DNA of 64,000 nucleotides from Paramacrobiotus metropolitanus (Eukaryota > Tardigrada > Eutardigrada > Parachela > Macrobiotidae), in the NCBI RefSeq assembly GCF_019649055.1, contig NW_026570242.1, positions 1,116,001 through 1,180,000 on the forward strand, in the 5' to 3' direction. Position numbers and translations under genes: made by a program. The notes under the pieces are model-generated. The model saw only the letters and a program-made list of their open reading frames with translations, did no database searches and had not been told where the DNA came from. This document shows positions 10,318 through 22,658 of the stretch, one piece after another (position 1 is the first letter of the stretch; each line of letters opens with the position of its first letter).

Positions 10318-12420
10318 GGCGAGTCCGATCATTTCGGCCGCAGAGGATCACTTCGGCTAACGTTCAATTCGGCCGAAGCTCATTTCGGCATTAGAAAGCG
10401 ATCTGAAGACTACGAATGCGGTTCCGAATACGAATCCCCGCCTCTTTTGCATACGTCATAGCCCTATTCGTTTTGTCTCCAGATAGCTGTCGATTCTGCC
10501 TGTCTTGATGGAATTCCGTTTGCTTTGGATTTTAAGTAGAGAAAACATTCCTCTTTTTTATGAGCTAAAAAAGTTTTTGAATACTCTTTTCACAATTTAA
10601 AAACAAATTTTTGATTGACATGAGGTATCGCGATTGAAATTACGTTAAAAAATGCTTGTACGAGTCGTACAGGCGTATGCATCGAGCTCTTCCGACCAAT
10701 AGGAAAATTCAAAAAGCAGTTGGATCGAGTGCAGCTAGTTAGCTGGCAGTCGCCGACTTGGGCGGTTGAGCGCTTCCGGTCTAAAGCAGTTTTAACCTGA
10801 CCACTTCGGCCGCGCTACGTTTCGGGCATTTGTTATCACTTCGGCAACATACAATTCGCCTTGCTCACTTCGGTCCGCCCTCTTTTCGGCCACGGTTATT
10901 TTGGCTACATGACATTTTAGCTTTGATTTTCCTTGTGTCAAGTTGTTACTTAGTGTTTGTTGTAAATTGTATGCTGCTTACTTACAATTTACAAGAAAAC
11001 CCGGGTCCCCGAGGTCGCCACAACAATACGGACCATACCTGCACAGCTTGACCTGAGACTTTCTAGTTTTTTTAAAAGAGGAACTATTTGTTTTTCTCAG
11101 TTTTTTTAGGTATCTTTGGTTTCTTAGATCATACGTTTTGGTTTTCTTCTGTTACATTAATTTTGAAGATTTTGAATATTATTATGAGATATACGCTTAG
11201 GTTATTAGATAATAGCTTTATTTCTTGCCTACTTTCCTAATAAAAGTAAGTATTGATCAAATTTTATAGAAACAGATAAAAGTTGGCAACAATGCATCGA
11301 CGCATTCTTTTAATCTTCTTTGTAGACTGCAAGTTTGCAAATTTTTTAATTATTGATAATTATAATTAACACTGGTGGAATTTTGCTTAAATATACATAA
11401 TGTGGTTGAATGTGAGTGGTGGCCGAATAAGCGTAACCGAAGTGTAAATGGCCGAAATCATCGGTACCAACCGTTTCGACATCTGTTTCGGTCCGAATGC
11501 ATTGTCAGATCTCGGACGCGGTTACGAACACCATTTCAATCCGTGTTCGTATTCGGTTCCGTATTCGTAGTGTTTAGATTACTTTCTATTATCGCATTTC
11601 GGCCAATTTCGATTTTTTTCAAATTTATAACACTTTTTAAGTTTTTAAGGTATCCTTAGGTTTCTTTTGTTTTCTTGGGGTTTCTTAGGTTATTCTTAGA
11701 TTTTTTGTGCTTTAGCCTTCGTCCTCGTAACGGTTGGCTTCATGCGACTATCCTTGGTTTCTTAGTCTGTTTTATAATTATGGTGGTGTAATTGGTAAGG
11801 ATTTTTGTCGTTTGGGTGTTTTTTGAGAGTTTTCACGCTATAGGTTTGGAACTTCCTGCGATAAAGCGTTGTGTTTCTAAAGCCAGCTTTCCCAGTTTAT
11901 TCAACTTTCAGAAGTTCCACGATGGGATGTTGATACAAGGTCATTTGCTAAGTTTTTTTCTATTTAAATATCGGACAAATTTATCGACCGGAGCGTAGCG
12001 AAGGTCCTCTTAATTCAGCACCAATACAAAAATTTATCTGTGTCCGCTACGAAAGGTTGTAGGAAAGGTCATTACGAAAATATTGCTAGCTGGTTATGAT
12101 GCAAAGATAAAATTATTGATTGATGTTAATTATTCAGAGTGCTACTGGTAGCAGGTTACAAAATAATCATTCGCACAAGCAAAAAGCTGCTGCGCTCCGG
12201 TCTGCCAATGCACGCCAACGTGCATTTTCCCTAGTAAACTTTTATAAATACCGGAGCCGGAGCCGTAACGTTTTCTTGTGGAAATCAAACGAAAACCAGC
12301 GTCGGCCGAAATGTACTGTGGCCGAAATGAACGGCGGCCGAAAAACTTTTGGCCGAAATGAACGTAGCCGAAATGAAAACGGCCGAAAAGATCGGTAACC
12401 GAATTTCGGACATATTCGGC
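10318..12420. repeat. Large inverted array of a degenerate CATTTCGGCC word
   Basis: From 10,318 to 10,910 the word appears as (C/T)A(T/C)TTCGGCC, separated by 10-25 bp of varying sequence. From 11,419 to 12,420 the same word appears in reverse complement (GGCCGAAATGAAC and variants), densest at 12,303-12,415. An extra inverted pair supports the fold-back: CTACGAATGCGGTTCCGAAT (10,414) against ATTCGGTTCCGTATTCGTAG (11,550). Between the arms is A/T-rich sequence with CTTAGGTTT-like runs resembling those in the 8.74-9.56 kb element. There is no convincing coding frame. It may be a decayed fold-back transposon with iterated terminal repeats. Confidence 0.6.
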
Positions 12421-15055
12421 AACAGCCCCTATACCCACCCCACACCCCAAAACCATGTTGCCAAAATTTTAAATTTTTGGCACCATCACAAGCTGCCTGG
12501 CAGAGCCATGCTCCCGAGCACGACATAATTCCCAACAGGTCGAAAAAGGTCAGCCAATCACTGTCGATCAGTGACGTCATGAATTTTTAATTTTCGACGG
12601 CAGCATCAAGAAAGCTTATCTCGGGCAGCACGCCCCGATTTTGCGCATCCGTTCCATTATAGCCCTTTACTATTTTGCCGCAGTGTATTATACTCGGTGC
12701 TCCGCTCATAAGATAGCTGACTTGCTATGCTGCGGCTACCGATACCCTGCGACTACCGACTACCGATACCTGACGGAGAGATCAGTACGATAGGAATAAT
12801 TACCGTAATAATCTATCCTACCGACCTACCCAACGACAGAGTATGAGCTAATATCTCAATGTGGCATAGCTAAGTCTACGAATCTACGCGAAGCGAGAAC
12901 TGCATCTCCGACGATAATTTTATTAGAAACTCCGAAACTGCCAAACTCGTAATGCGAGAACTGATGATGTAAAATACTGCCACTCACGGACTTATATAGA
13001 CACCGCGCATCCGTGTAGAAACAACCCAAAGTAAATCCGAACACAAAAGAGAAAGATCGAGAAGGTACAGCGAATAATAGAAAGTACGAGTAAAGCCGTC
13101 ACTTTACGTACGTATCGCTACAGTACTGCTATATTCCGTCACCGATACTCTGCGACTACCGATACCTTGCCAAAAAAAAGAATTTTTTTTAATTCAATGT
13201 GACCGTCAGTTTTATTGTCAGAACGCTTTTACCGACACACGCACTTTCGACTTCGTTCACTTTTCCAGAAAACAACACAATTTTCGCTTTACATCGGCTG
13301 CCATAGCGACTGGCCCAACACTTTGTGATTACAACAAGCAGGCGCCAATCGGTAAATTGTTTCCCTGAATTATTACAGCTATCGGGGTTCAACTGAATTA
13401 ACTGAATAACTGATTGTAACTTTATGGTGGTTCTCTTATTGGTATCCTTGAAAATAAGGACGAAACGTTTTAGCACCGCGTTAATTTCGCGTGCCGGGTA
13501 TCGGAATGGCTGGAGCATAATATTCGGTTTGCCAGTCATGAGTAGACCAAGCGCAACTTTGACTTTTTCCGGAATTTGCTGGGAATCTCAAGCATAAGTG
13601 ACCATCAGGTTGGAACGCCAGTTCGCGCCCTGCAAAAAACAACCGCTGAATTAAAATCTGAAATGTAGTAGCCCGTTTTCATCTCTTTGTCCATTGCCAA
13701 AATCGCCGACGGACGCTTTAACGGACATTTCTTTAGATAGCGCAAGAAAGGACAACACGAACTTACTAGTCATTAACGCGAACTTACTAGTCGCGAAGTT
13801 CCCAGCCGTTATTCATTTTGGGTTTATAGCTCATTGCAAAGCATGAATTCTCCTATCAGAATATGGCGCTATTATGAATGTAAAAGAGTTGTTTACATTG
13901 AAGAAACAAATTTCCGATATGAGTGTCGAAGGGGGAAGTGCAGTTCAACAGAGAGAAAGCGAATAGCGCTGCTTTGCGACAATCCAGGTTATAACCGTCT
14001 TTCATGGTCAAGAGCGATGGATACAATTCTGATTTATTAAGCTTAAGTACAGTGGACAGCGTCACGAAAACAATATCAACAAATCAAAATAGAAAAGTTA
14101 TCCCAGTTCGAATGTGAGGGGATGGTAGCCAAAACCAACTTGAGCACTGCCACGCCAAATCTCTAGACTTAAACGTTGAAACAGAAAGGAAATTTATCGA
14201 GGCTCGCCGGTTCGACTCGCAACTTCTTCCCGATTTCTTTAAACACAAGAGTAGCACCTTCACACCATGGGCCAAAACATTCGCATGCCCAAAGAACAAA
14301 AAGACATCTGTGATCTGTCCAAAATGGTGCGGTATTTGTTCTTCTTTCTCTCAGTTCTGATGTGAAGCTGATGTTAGAAAAGTAAAGTAATCACTAATCA
14401 GCCGTTCCAAAGAAATGCTGACTGCTGAGCCGAAGCAATTAGTGAAAGGATGGTGCGATAACTTAGTTGACCGACGGCTATTGTCTTTGGTTGCGGCGTG
14501 TGCGTCTGCCGCCTCCAGCCCTTCTATCCTTTCCCTTGCTTTACTCGTCGTTCTTGCTGAAGATTTTTTGTACTGAACATAGCGCAAAAATCACGGTAGA
14601 ATTTAAACGTGTTCTGTGACAAATCATACTTGATTTCACAACAAATCAACGAGTTAAAAATGGTCAAAATATGTCAGTAAATCGAATACTACTTGCTGAG
14701 CTTGTTACACATACCGTTTTTTTTGATATCACGTGAACTTTAAGAGTTATACCAGAAGTTGTTAGGGGGCGGCATCGCCCCTGTATCGGTTTTTTACACT
14801 TTAAATTTTTTATAGCAATGAAGTTGGAATTTCCAATGTGAGATAAGCTTTTGCACTGTGTTTCCGCACCGAATAGCGTTTCCAGAAATTTTTTTGGTTA
14901 AAGCATACGCAATAAATTTCATCCTGAAATTTTTGACTCTAAAACTTCATAATTAATTAATAAGATTAAAATAAACTTTTTGCTAACGCTATAGGGTAGT
15001 ATAATCATTTTCCTGATCATAATATGTCGTTAAGTGCCTTTGAAGTAAAGTCGTG
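12421..15055. other. No supported gene; scattered short repeats
   Basis: I find no frame with recognisable protein features. A ~20-bp direct repeat, GATAC(C/T)CTGCGACTACCGA, occurs near 12,745 and 13,145. A 116-codon minus-strand frame (13,539-13,189) is open but low in information and unlike any family I know. The region may include the 3' flank of the lectin-like gene that ends at 15,056. Confidence 0.5.
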
Positions 15056-17283
15056 TTATGACCGTGTTATATGAGTAACCGCAAAGGGATCGAACCACTG
15101 GGAACCACGCGTTAAGACATTCTGCAGCTGTGGAAAAGGAGCGATACCTCTCACGTCCCGTCCCTCCTTAATGTCCGCACTACCAGCTGACCAAATTCGA
15201 GCGCCTCTAATGTAGAGGACCACCTCTCCGCTCGGTTCCACTTTAACGCTTGATTCACAAGAGCGTCCGAAAATGATTCGAGAATTCCATAAGGTTCGGT
15301 ACAAGATTGTATCATATAACACTAGGTTTCCGGAATCATGAAGAAACAAGCAAAATTTTCCGTCTTCAGAACAAAATTTCTCGTTTGCAAAAAATTCCCA
15401 ATTTGGATGCATAATTCCCACTAAAAAATTAAAACAACCTTTTCAAGCGACATTATACTTTGGATTCTCAAAATGAACCGGTAAAACAGAAAATAAAGAA
15501 AAAAAGGACTAATATACATATACTTAGCCAGCGAGGGTGAACTAAACTGGATGGTAAAATAAATTAGATACGTAAAAATGCAAATGATTGGACATTTGGA
15601 CTAATGGATTGGCCCCGTACATGACACCAAATTCGTGCATACTGGTATGCACGAAAACTTTCACTTTCCCGCACACTGAAACACTTGTGCTTTACTTATA
15701 ACATTTTGTAGCCAGATGATCTGTATTTGTACGATTTGTACAAGAAAAACTTCGATGTCTAACGATGAGCATCTTTCAATAAGGACATTATTTCTGCTCC
15801 AATATTTCCGGCTCCAAATTCCAAAAAAATCTGATCATTTCTAAAAAAGTTAAAAACTATCCTAGTATGCTTAAAAGTATACAGATAACTGATTTTCCTG
15901 AGTAAACAGATTACTTATCCTTGAGTAAATAAAAAATGAATGACTGCGCAGCATTTTTATATACTAAAACACTTAAAGACAGTACTATGTAACAGCTCTT
16001 CCCGTAGTTTTATTTGTACGCTGGGAGAAATGCGGATTTATCCGTAGACCATTCCTTTTGTTAACCGGCTTACCGGAAGCAAGAGTGCGTTGGGGCAGCT
16101 CACAAATTTCAGAAGATTTGTTACTGGCATATTTAAAACACAAATTGCAAAACCTAACAAAATTCTTAAACAAATTGGCAAATACCGATTCTGAAAGTTA
16201 CTTTCAGAATCGGTATTGCCAAAATAATATCGATTCTGAAACTAATAACTATAAACTGGTAACGGTGGCATGAGACACCGCACCGTCCGCACGCAGGCTT
16301 CAGCTGCTTACTTCGGGATTCGACAAAGTGGAACTGCCAGCGGCTACTCCAGTTCCCGCAGAAGTCTACAACTCAAACTTGGAAAAAGTATGTGTTAGCG
16401 CGTAGTGGGTATAGTATAATACACAGTATTGTTCTGGCATTGTACGCAGTGCGGCGTTATCATTTGTTTTGGTTCAGCCACGCCTTGCAAACTTTGGCGG
16501 ATGAAAATATTTATTAACATAACCGGATAGTATTAAACCATTTTACAATTTGAATTTGATTTTTATTATCTGTAGCCGAAAATCTGAATTTGCAGCCGGA
16601 AAAAAGTCCATGGTGAGTGCAAATAAACGATTTGGAGAGATAGCAATTTAACTTGCACTAAGTTCAAGGTCATATCTCTGAGTCAGTACATTTGTCTTCT
16701 CGCGACGCTTTTGATAGATAAAACAGTACCTGGCCATAGCGATGAGCTGCGTCTTGGTCCACACAGCAGAACATCGACCTTGACCGCGTCCAACCCAGTA
16801 GACACATTTCTGATGCTCGCATTTAGATGAGCAAATTTGTTGGTTATGTCAGTCCGCAGAGATTGTAGTTCTTTTCTTACATCCATCAGTGGGTCAGCTA
16901 GCGTATTCGTTATGTCGCTCCGCAGAAGTTGCAAGTCATTTCTTACATCTATCAGCGGGTCAGACAAAGCACTCCCATTTCCCAGTATCAGAAATACATT
17001 ATTTGAAATATTTTGCCGAGCCAGAAGCGGCACTGGCGCGTTTGCATCACCCGGTACATTGGAAGCTAAACAAAGACATTTTATTATAACTAATCAATCA
17101 GGCTCAGTGCAACTGCATGGACGAAGTTCCGCTGTTGTTACTGTAATTCAACGTGCACAAACAAACAATATTTAATTACAGCAGTTTGGTGTTATTAGTT
17201 CAAGAATTATTTGCCTTACTTATTGCACGATGGGGGCAATACAGCGCCACGATAATCCCGCCCGCAAATATCCACTTTGCCAT
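15056..17283 (-). CDS. Secreted bulb-type (B-type) lectin domain protein
   Basis: Three exons (17283-17220, 17065-16730, 15420-15056) join in phase to give 254 residues. Exon 1 encodes a signal peptide of about 20 residues starting MAKWIFAGG. Residues ~40-115 are a heptad-like, charged segment with two near-repeats (PLIDVRNDLQLLRSDIT and PLMDVRKELQSLRTDIT), probably a coiled coil for oligomerisation. From about 135 there is a bulb-type mannose-binding lectin fold, seen from LFLHDSGNLVLYD followed by LWNSR and then a second strand repeat SGEVVLYIRGARIWS. In plants and fish this family binds mannose through QxDxNxVxY motifs. Here they are degenerate (H-D-S-G-N-L-V-L-Y), so sugar binding is uncertain. 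The start was chosen because it gives a signal peptide and a consistent phase. It heads the minus-strand cluster of secreted genes. Confidence 0.75.
16177..16220. repeat. Perfect hairpin inside the lectin gene's second intron
   Basis: GGCAATACCGATTCTGAAAG-type arms (one inserted A on the left) meet at a TTA centre, giving about 21 paired bases. Being intronic and short, it is probably a repeat remnant, but it has the size of a small RNA hairpin. Confidence 0.6.
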
Positions 17284-18340
17284 TTCCAAAAGAAACCGCT
17301 TTGTTCTTGGTTCGCAAAATCTGTTAAGAAGTCAATACCACAGAGATACTTTGTTCAGGTAGTATGTGTAGGAACGATAAGTGGTGAAAAACAAATTTGC
17401 GTTTTTGCTTGCATTTGCTTAAGACAAAACTGCCATCGACATAAGTCTACTGCTGTGCCCTCTTGCCAACCAGTTTCATATCTAAGAGTTGTTGTCAAGG
17501 CAAGACGATTAAGAAATAGAGACATTACGTACATGGTTTTCAATCCTGAGAGCAACGGTGTGCCATGGCTCTCTATTCTGTGAGCACATACAAATAATAC
17601 AAGTACTTCTATATTTACAGTTACTGTTCAAAACTGCACATTGTTCTATTACGTACCGTAATTATCGAATTTGTGGCTCCCCCTGCAATAATAGCCCCCC
17701 CCTGAAATAAGTCCCCCTCCCCGACCCTGTTTGAAAAATAATGCCACCCCCCGAAATTACGCCCCAGGGGGCCGTTATTAAATGTCAAGCGCTGCAAAAT
17801 GATAATACGCGGGAATTTCTTCTTAACAATTATTGTTAATTTGATGGGTAAACAGCAAACGGACATCAACATATTGTGGTGTTTGTTGAGAAAGTGTTGC
17901 TTAGGTAAGAATATGCTCCAAAATGTGTGTTCGTAAGGTCGTGTAGTTGGATAAACCGGTGTCAACGACGGTTGATCTTAAAGTCTTATTTTCTGCCTAG
18001 TTCTTGCAGTCTTTCTTGCTTCCCTACTAAACCTCACTTAACCCTCAGTATTCCGTTTTTATACTGATAACAGCTGGTGTTGTAATTCTGCTAGTTTTTA
18101 TCTCCGGCCTTGAGGAGATAATTTTTGTTTTTGGTCTCCGCCTTCCTTTGTTAAGTCATAAAACCAATAAATCAAGGGTCGTCGATGCGACGATGCCATA
18201 TCGATAGCCTACCCGAAATACTTGCACCTGATTACAAATCTTAAGCAGGACAAAGATTCTGCCAAAAAAAAGGTTTAGTTAAATACCAAATTAATATTAC
18301 TAAGTAAAAAGCAGGCACCCGTCCCACACCAGCCATTCAG
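17284..18340. other. Intergenic stretch with a C-rich tract
   Basis: No gene is seen. Around 17,680-17,780 runs of C (CCCCCC, five times within 100 bp) alternate with AATAA and GAAATAA, an unusual base pattern for this A/T-rich spacing. The upstream promoter of the lectin gene would lie at 17.3-17.5 kb, but no clear TATA box is seen. Confidence 0.4.
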
Positions 18341-18820
18341 CCAGCCATTTACCGGAAACCGAAGGTTTGCAACTGCCGATGTCAAAATCGTCATTCAAGC
18401 AACTTTTGAGCACTACCATTTTTGCCGCGTGGCAGAAAAAATGGGATGCATCACCAAGAGTAAGAGCACTACAGGATGTCCAACCAAATGGCAAATGTGT
18501 CTTTTTCGATCTGGAGAAAATCGGTACCGATCACTCGAAACACACAAGCAATTTTAAGCCAGCTTTGAATGGATCACTCCAGGCTTAATGCCTCCCGACT
18601 TTCTCAGATTTATGGGAATTCACTTGTGTTGTTGTGGTCATGCACTGGAAACAACAAGCCATTTTTTCTACTATTGTTCCCTGTATAAGCATTCATCCTT
18701 CATTGTGTTGCGAAAATTCCTGGAACATGCTGGCAGTAAGGATTTGAGTTTCCTTAACAGAAAGTGGCTGTTGCCGCTGCTTTCTAAAGTTTTGGAGTTT
18801 TCGAAAAGATTTCGGTGATT
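18340..18820 (+). pseudogene. Fragment of a non-LTR retrotransposon ORF2 C-terminus
   Basis: Two plus-strand frames (18,367-18,588 and 18,588-18,818) with a frame change between them resemble the end of a LINE polymerase protein. The first has a W-Q-K-K-W pattern and F-D-L-E-K-I. The second has C-C-C-G-H-A-L-E-T-T-S-H-F-F-Y-Y-C, the Cys/His signature (C-x-C-x-ET-x2-H-x3-C) seen after the reverse transcriptase in Jockey/CR1-type elements. The polymerase core itself is absent. This is a dead 3' fragment. Confidence 0.5.
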
Positions 18821-19037
18821 TAGAATAATCGACCTGTTGTCACTGTTATATACTTACTTTGTTACCATGACGATTCTGATGCTTTACATTTGTTGGAGCA
18901 ATGGTCCTTCTAAGAACTACAGAGTACGCTGTATACTTACGCAACAACAACAACAACAACACCAGCCAAAATCGAGGCAAAAGCATGCTTAAATACAGTA
19001 AATAAAACAAGCACCATAAACATAAAAGAAAAGGCAT

Positions 19038-21912
19038 TTAACTGACTTTCACCAGCGTTCTGCGCTCTCCGTCGTAGAATGCCGGTATCGAAGCTTTATC
19101 CACACACTGGAAATTATAACACAAATGCCCGTTAGGGTTACAAACGGTTCCAGTTGGAGCTGGGCCAAACACAAAAGAGATAACTTCATCGGTAGAAGCA
19201 GAACTATCTCGTCCATTGCACACTAATGACTGGCAGATGCCTGGAATATTTCCCTCTTCAACCGTAATGATTGGGTGCTTCCATTTGTGTGTTTTCAGGA
19301 ATAGTGGTCCACCCCGCAATTTGCAAATTTCTTCGGCACTGAGCGGTCGATGCAGTATTTCTACAATACCAAACATGTGGACAATTTTTAGAATACAAAA
19401 TCTCAACTGAATTAAGCGCACCATTGAGAGCTTTTCTGAATTCCAAACCTTCGCCTGGCGGTGACGGGTCTTTTAGTAAACATTTTCCATCTCCTTTCAG
19501 AAAGGTCGCCATTTCCTTTATGGCGCAAGTTGATATAATAGGTACTTGTGCAAACTGCGTCCAGCCGTTTTGCTTTCCGGCGGGAGATAGCAGAAACGAA
19601 GAAGGATTCTCAGCAGCTGCACATCCGTTTGCCCCTTCATGATTAGCCCCCATGGAATGTGCCAGTTCATCAGCGGCTGACAAGCTCGGCGTAAACGATG
19701 CCATCTCCACAATGGAACAGTGCATAGCTTTATTACATGCTGAGCCCAGCAAAGCCATGCCAACAGAATCCCTCGCGTTCTGGTTTACTGCATGTTGACC
19801 ATCTTTGGAAGTATTAGGCAGAAATGGACCGTTTTTCCTCCGAGGCGGTTTTCGTATCTTGGTGTCCAACCGTATAGCAGACCTGGTATTGCTGATCGGG
19901 TTGGTTTTTACCGGCGCATCAAAAAGGTCAAGCATGGTCAGAGCCTGTAAATGGTCGTACTCATCGAGATTATACGGTCCTTGGCACAGGTTCTCGAAAT
20001 ACTTAGGGACATAAGGATCCGCTCCGAGATCATTCTGTTCTTCCGTCATAAATCCAACCGACTTTAACGATAAAGTGAGTTTGATTTTTTCTGCTAAGGA
20101 AGGTTCTTTATAAAAGACTTGAATTTCGTTGTAAAGGGATAAAATATAAAACAGCTGCTGTTCTTCTTCAACAAGTCCGAACCTCAGCATGGAAGAGTAC
20201 AAGCTGTAGTCAACGATAACACCCAGGAGAACGGAAGCCTGCAACGGGGTCGACTTTGATCCGTGAAATGTTTTCACAAACGGAAGGTTATTTTCTTTTA
20301 CTGGTAGAAGCTCAGCACTGGATGCATCAGTTTTTGTACTGGGGAATATTTTTGAATCCGATTCCTTACCGCTAGACTGCATGGAATGCGTTGTTGCTTG
20401 AAAGTTTTTGAATTTCTGAACATGCCTTCGTCCGATGGCCTCACCCCTTCGAAAAGCCGTCGAAACACGGTCTTCTCTATGGTTAGGAAAGTTCTGGACA
20501 TCCTTTGGTAAGGATCTTTCCCGATTTGGGAACTTTTGTACATGATTTCGTCTTCTAACGTGCGGATCTGGCGATGGTTGTCTAAATTTTACAAGATGCT
20601 GCCTGCCGCGTTCGTCGGTGCCAGTAGTGGGCTGCCGCTCCTTCTGAACACGAAGCGGGAATTTCTGCACATGTAGCCTTTTAGGCAAGGATGTTGGTCC
20701 AAATTTCTGAACATGTGCTCGCATGGCATCGCTGTTTGTTTTCGGCTCCACCATCGCGTTCGAGGTGTGTGAACCGGCTTTTTGTCGAAATTCTGGTTTC
20801 GAGAATTTCTGAACATGGGAACGAAATTTTTGAACATGCGAACGGAATTTCGGTGGACGTAACTGCAAATTATTTCCATACCGCTGCTTTGGGTCATCAT
20901 CTGCCGCATGAGAAAATTTTTGGACGTGCTGCCTCGAAATATCATCCAATCGAGCAAACTTTTGAACATGCTGCCGAGGAAGAACTTTAGCATCGTCCAG
21001 AGAGCGAGAGTTCTCCGTTTGGTAATAAGTGGATTTCCCAGGTATCAAACTTTGTATTGACCCCAAATCAGTATCTGCGTCTTCATCAGGTTTAGTCGAC
21101 AACAGAATGGGATTCAGATGAACTCCTGCATGAATTGGCTTAAGCGAGGGTAGGGATTGTGCGCGCTTATGGTCTGTTTTACCTTCATAGATCGAGACAA
21201 CGGATCTGGTCGCCCGTCTTGTGAAACGTGGTCGTTTGTTCCCACTTGCATCAAATTCATGCAGCCTTCTTGTGACGTTTCGCAAGAAAGTTGAATGCGA
21301 GTCATTTTCTTGATATACTATGTGGAGACGGAGATCTGTTTTGCCTTTTGTATTTAAAGACCGTTTGTGAATCTTTCTGCGAAGAGGCTTCACTCTTAAC
21401 CATCGCCCATGTAATCGAAATGAGCCCCATACTCCATCAGAATGAACTGAAAACGCACCATTTAAGAGATTGTTGTTACTGGGTACATCCATGTCCACGA
21501 CCTTTCCCAGATAGTGTCCATTTAATAAACACTTTTCAACGGATGTTTTGGTAAAATTGCGCCGAGAATTCCCAAAGTAAATAACGTCAAATTGTTGAGC
21601 CGTTAGGAGAGCATTCCGTATTGCACGGATTTTGTAACGCTTTTGCATGACCTCAAGCATAAATTCTACTTCTGCAGGAGGGGTCCAGTTAGCACGACTG
21701 ATATCATAGGGAAAATACTCTGACTTTTCGATGTATCTTGGAATCACCGTGTCGTACACTGGGACTTGGCTAGAATTGTCGACATTAAAATAATACCGCA
21801 GATCCGTTTGATCCATATTCAAATGAAGGCGGGAATGTCGTGCTCTTACTTGATTAAAACAACAGAGTGCTGCGAATGGGATTATGAGGCTCAAGACAGC
21901 AGTATGTCTCAT
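19038..21912 (-). CDS. ADAMTS-like secreted pseudoprotease with HVQKF repeats
   Basis: Two exons (21912-19422 and 19360-19038) around a 61-bp intron encode 937 residues. A signal peptide (~1-25) leads into an ADAMTS-type prodomain (~30-180) ending in basic sites near 180 and 232. Residues ~315-501 hold eight exact HVQKF copies, each preceded by Arg-x. The metalloprotease-like domain starts near 556 (V-I-V-D-Y-S, F-Y-I-L-S-L-Y-N) and includes C-N-K-x3-C-S-I-V-E. The zinc site reads DELAHSMGANHE (748-759) instead of HExGHxxGxxHD: the first His is Asp, while the Glu and the other two His remain. Catalysis is therefore doubtful. After the intron a short Cys-rich segment (C-N-P-N-G-H-L-C) follows, with no thrombospondin repeats. 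It may act as an inactive binding or precursor protein. Confidence 0.8.
20410..20972 (-). repeat. Coding array of HVQKF motifs
   Basis: Within the first exon of the ADAMTS-like gene, residues 315-501, the pentapeptide HVQKF occurs eight times, always after Arg-x (RQ, RQ, RS, RS, RA, RL, RN, RR). Degenerate copies HLVKF and DVQNF also occur. Spacers range from 2 to about 40 residues and are basic and polar. At DNA level the copies share a CATGTxCAxAAxTT core with codon drift, so the peptide and not just the DNA has been kept. Confidence 0.85.
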
Positions 21913-22658
21913 AGCAAATCACCCTGCCACAGTTCCATGGCAGAAACGTTAATCGGGATTTTTTATTGTCTTCAGAATAAAGGATCCGAGGATGCATTTA
22001 TGGATAAGCAATAAGTAATGAGCCGTATTAACTATATGTCCGACATCCAGCAGAATTAAAATCTACATAACGTAGCGGCAAAAAAAGTTTTATCCTCACT
22101 GTAATTGACGGTGAAATCGCCATCATCAAAACTGAAACTCAAAATTCCACCCCAAATAAATCTGTGTGATACAATTTAAGTGTTATTAGACGATCAGCAA
22201 ACAGTAATGCACCTAGTGCAGAAAAGATACAACCGCCCGATGCCGAATTTGCTGAGTCATAGTCGTACAAACAATGTTTTATCTTCTTTTCTTGAAAAGG
22301 TGCAGAATTCTTTCGTCTAATGTGAGATCATTGCACCCGAAAACATTATTATGGTGTTAGTTATTAAAGTAAGCACTAAGCACTTATTGTTCTGAGACTG
22401 CCATAATAACAAGACTGGTATTAGGGTATCCATTATATGTTTTCCACCTTTATCGTTTTTATTTTCAAAACCGGTAAGGTAATTAGGTAAACATCCGAAA
22501 AACCACAATTTTATTAAAATAAAAATGTCCAACAGAACAGCAAAGCTTTAACTTATACAAGCCTTATTGCCACCCAGGCGTTACATCGACAGGATGAAGT
22601 GCTCTTAAACACCGGTGTTTTAAAAAAAGCCCAAACGCTAGCAAAAGCAATACGCGCC
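21913..22658. other. Spacer between two minus-strand genes
   Basis: No gene is seen. It should hold the 3' untranslated region of the large lectin gene (stop at 22,659) and the promoter of the ADAMTS-like gene. The sequence is A/T-rich without a distinct motif. Confidence 0.5.

Noticed and set aside
8740-12420. Regularly spaced repeats considered as a CRISPR array.
   Set aside because: Eukaryotic context, variable spacing, degenerate units and inverted halves rule it out.
13189-13539. 116-codon minus-strand open frame.
   Set aside because: No domain, no splice context and low-complexity surroundings.
18940-18961. CAA microsatellite.
   Set aside because: Short, common simple repeat with no feature attached.
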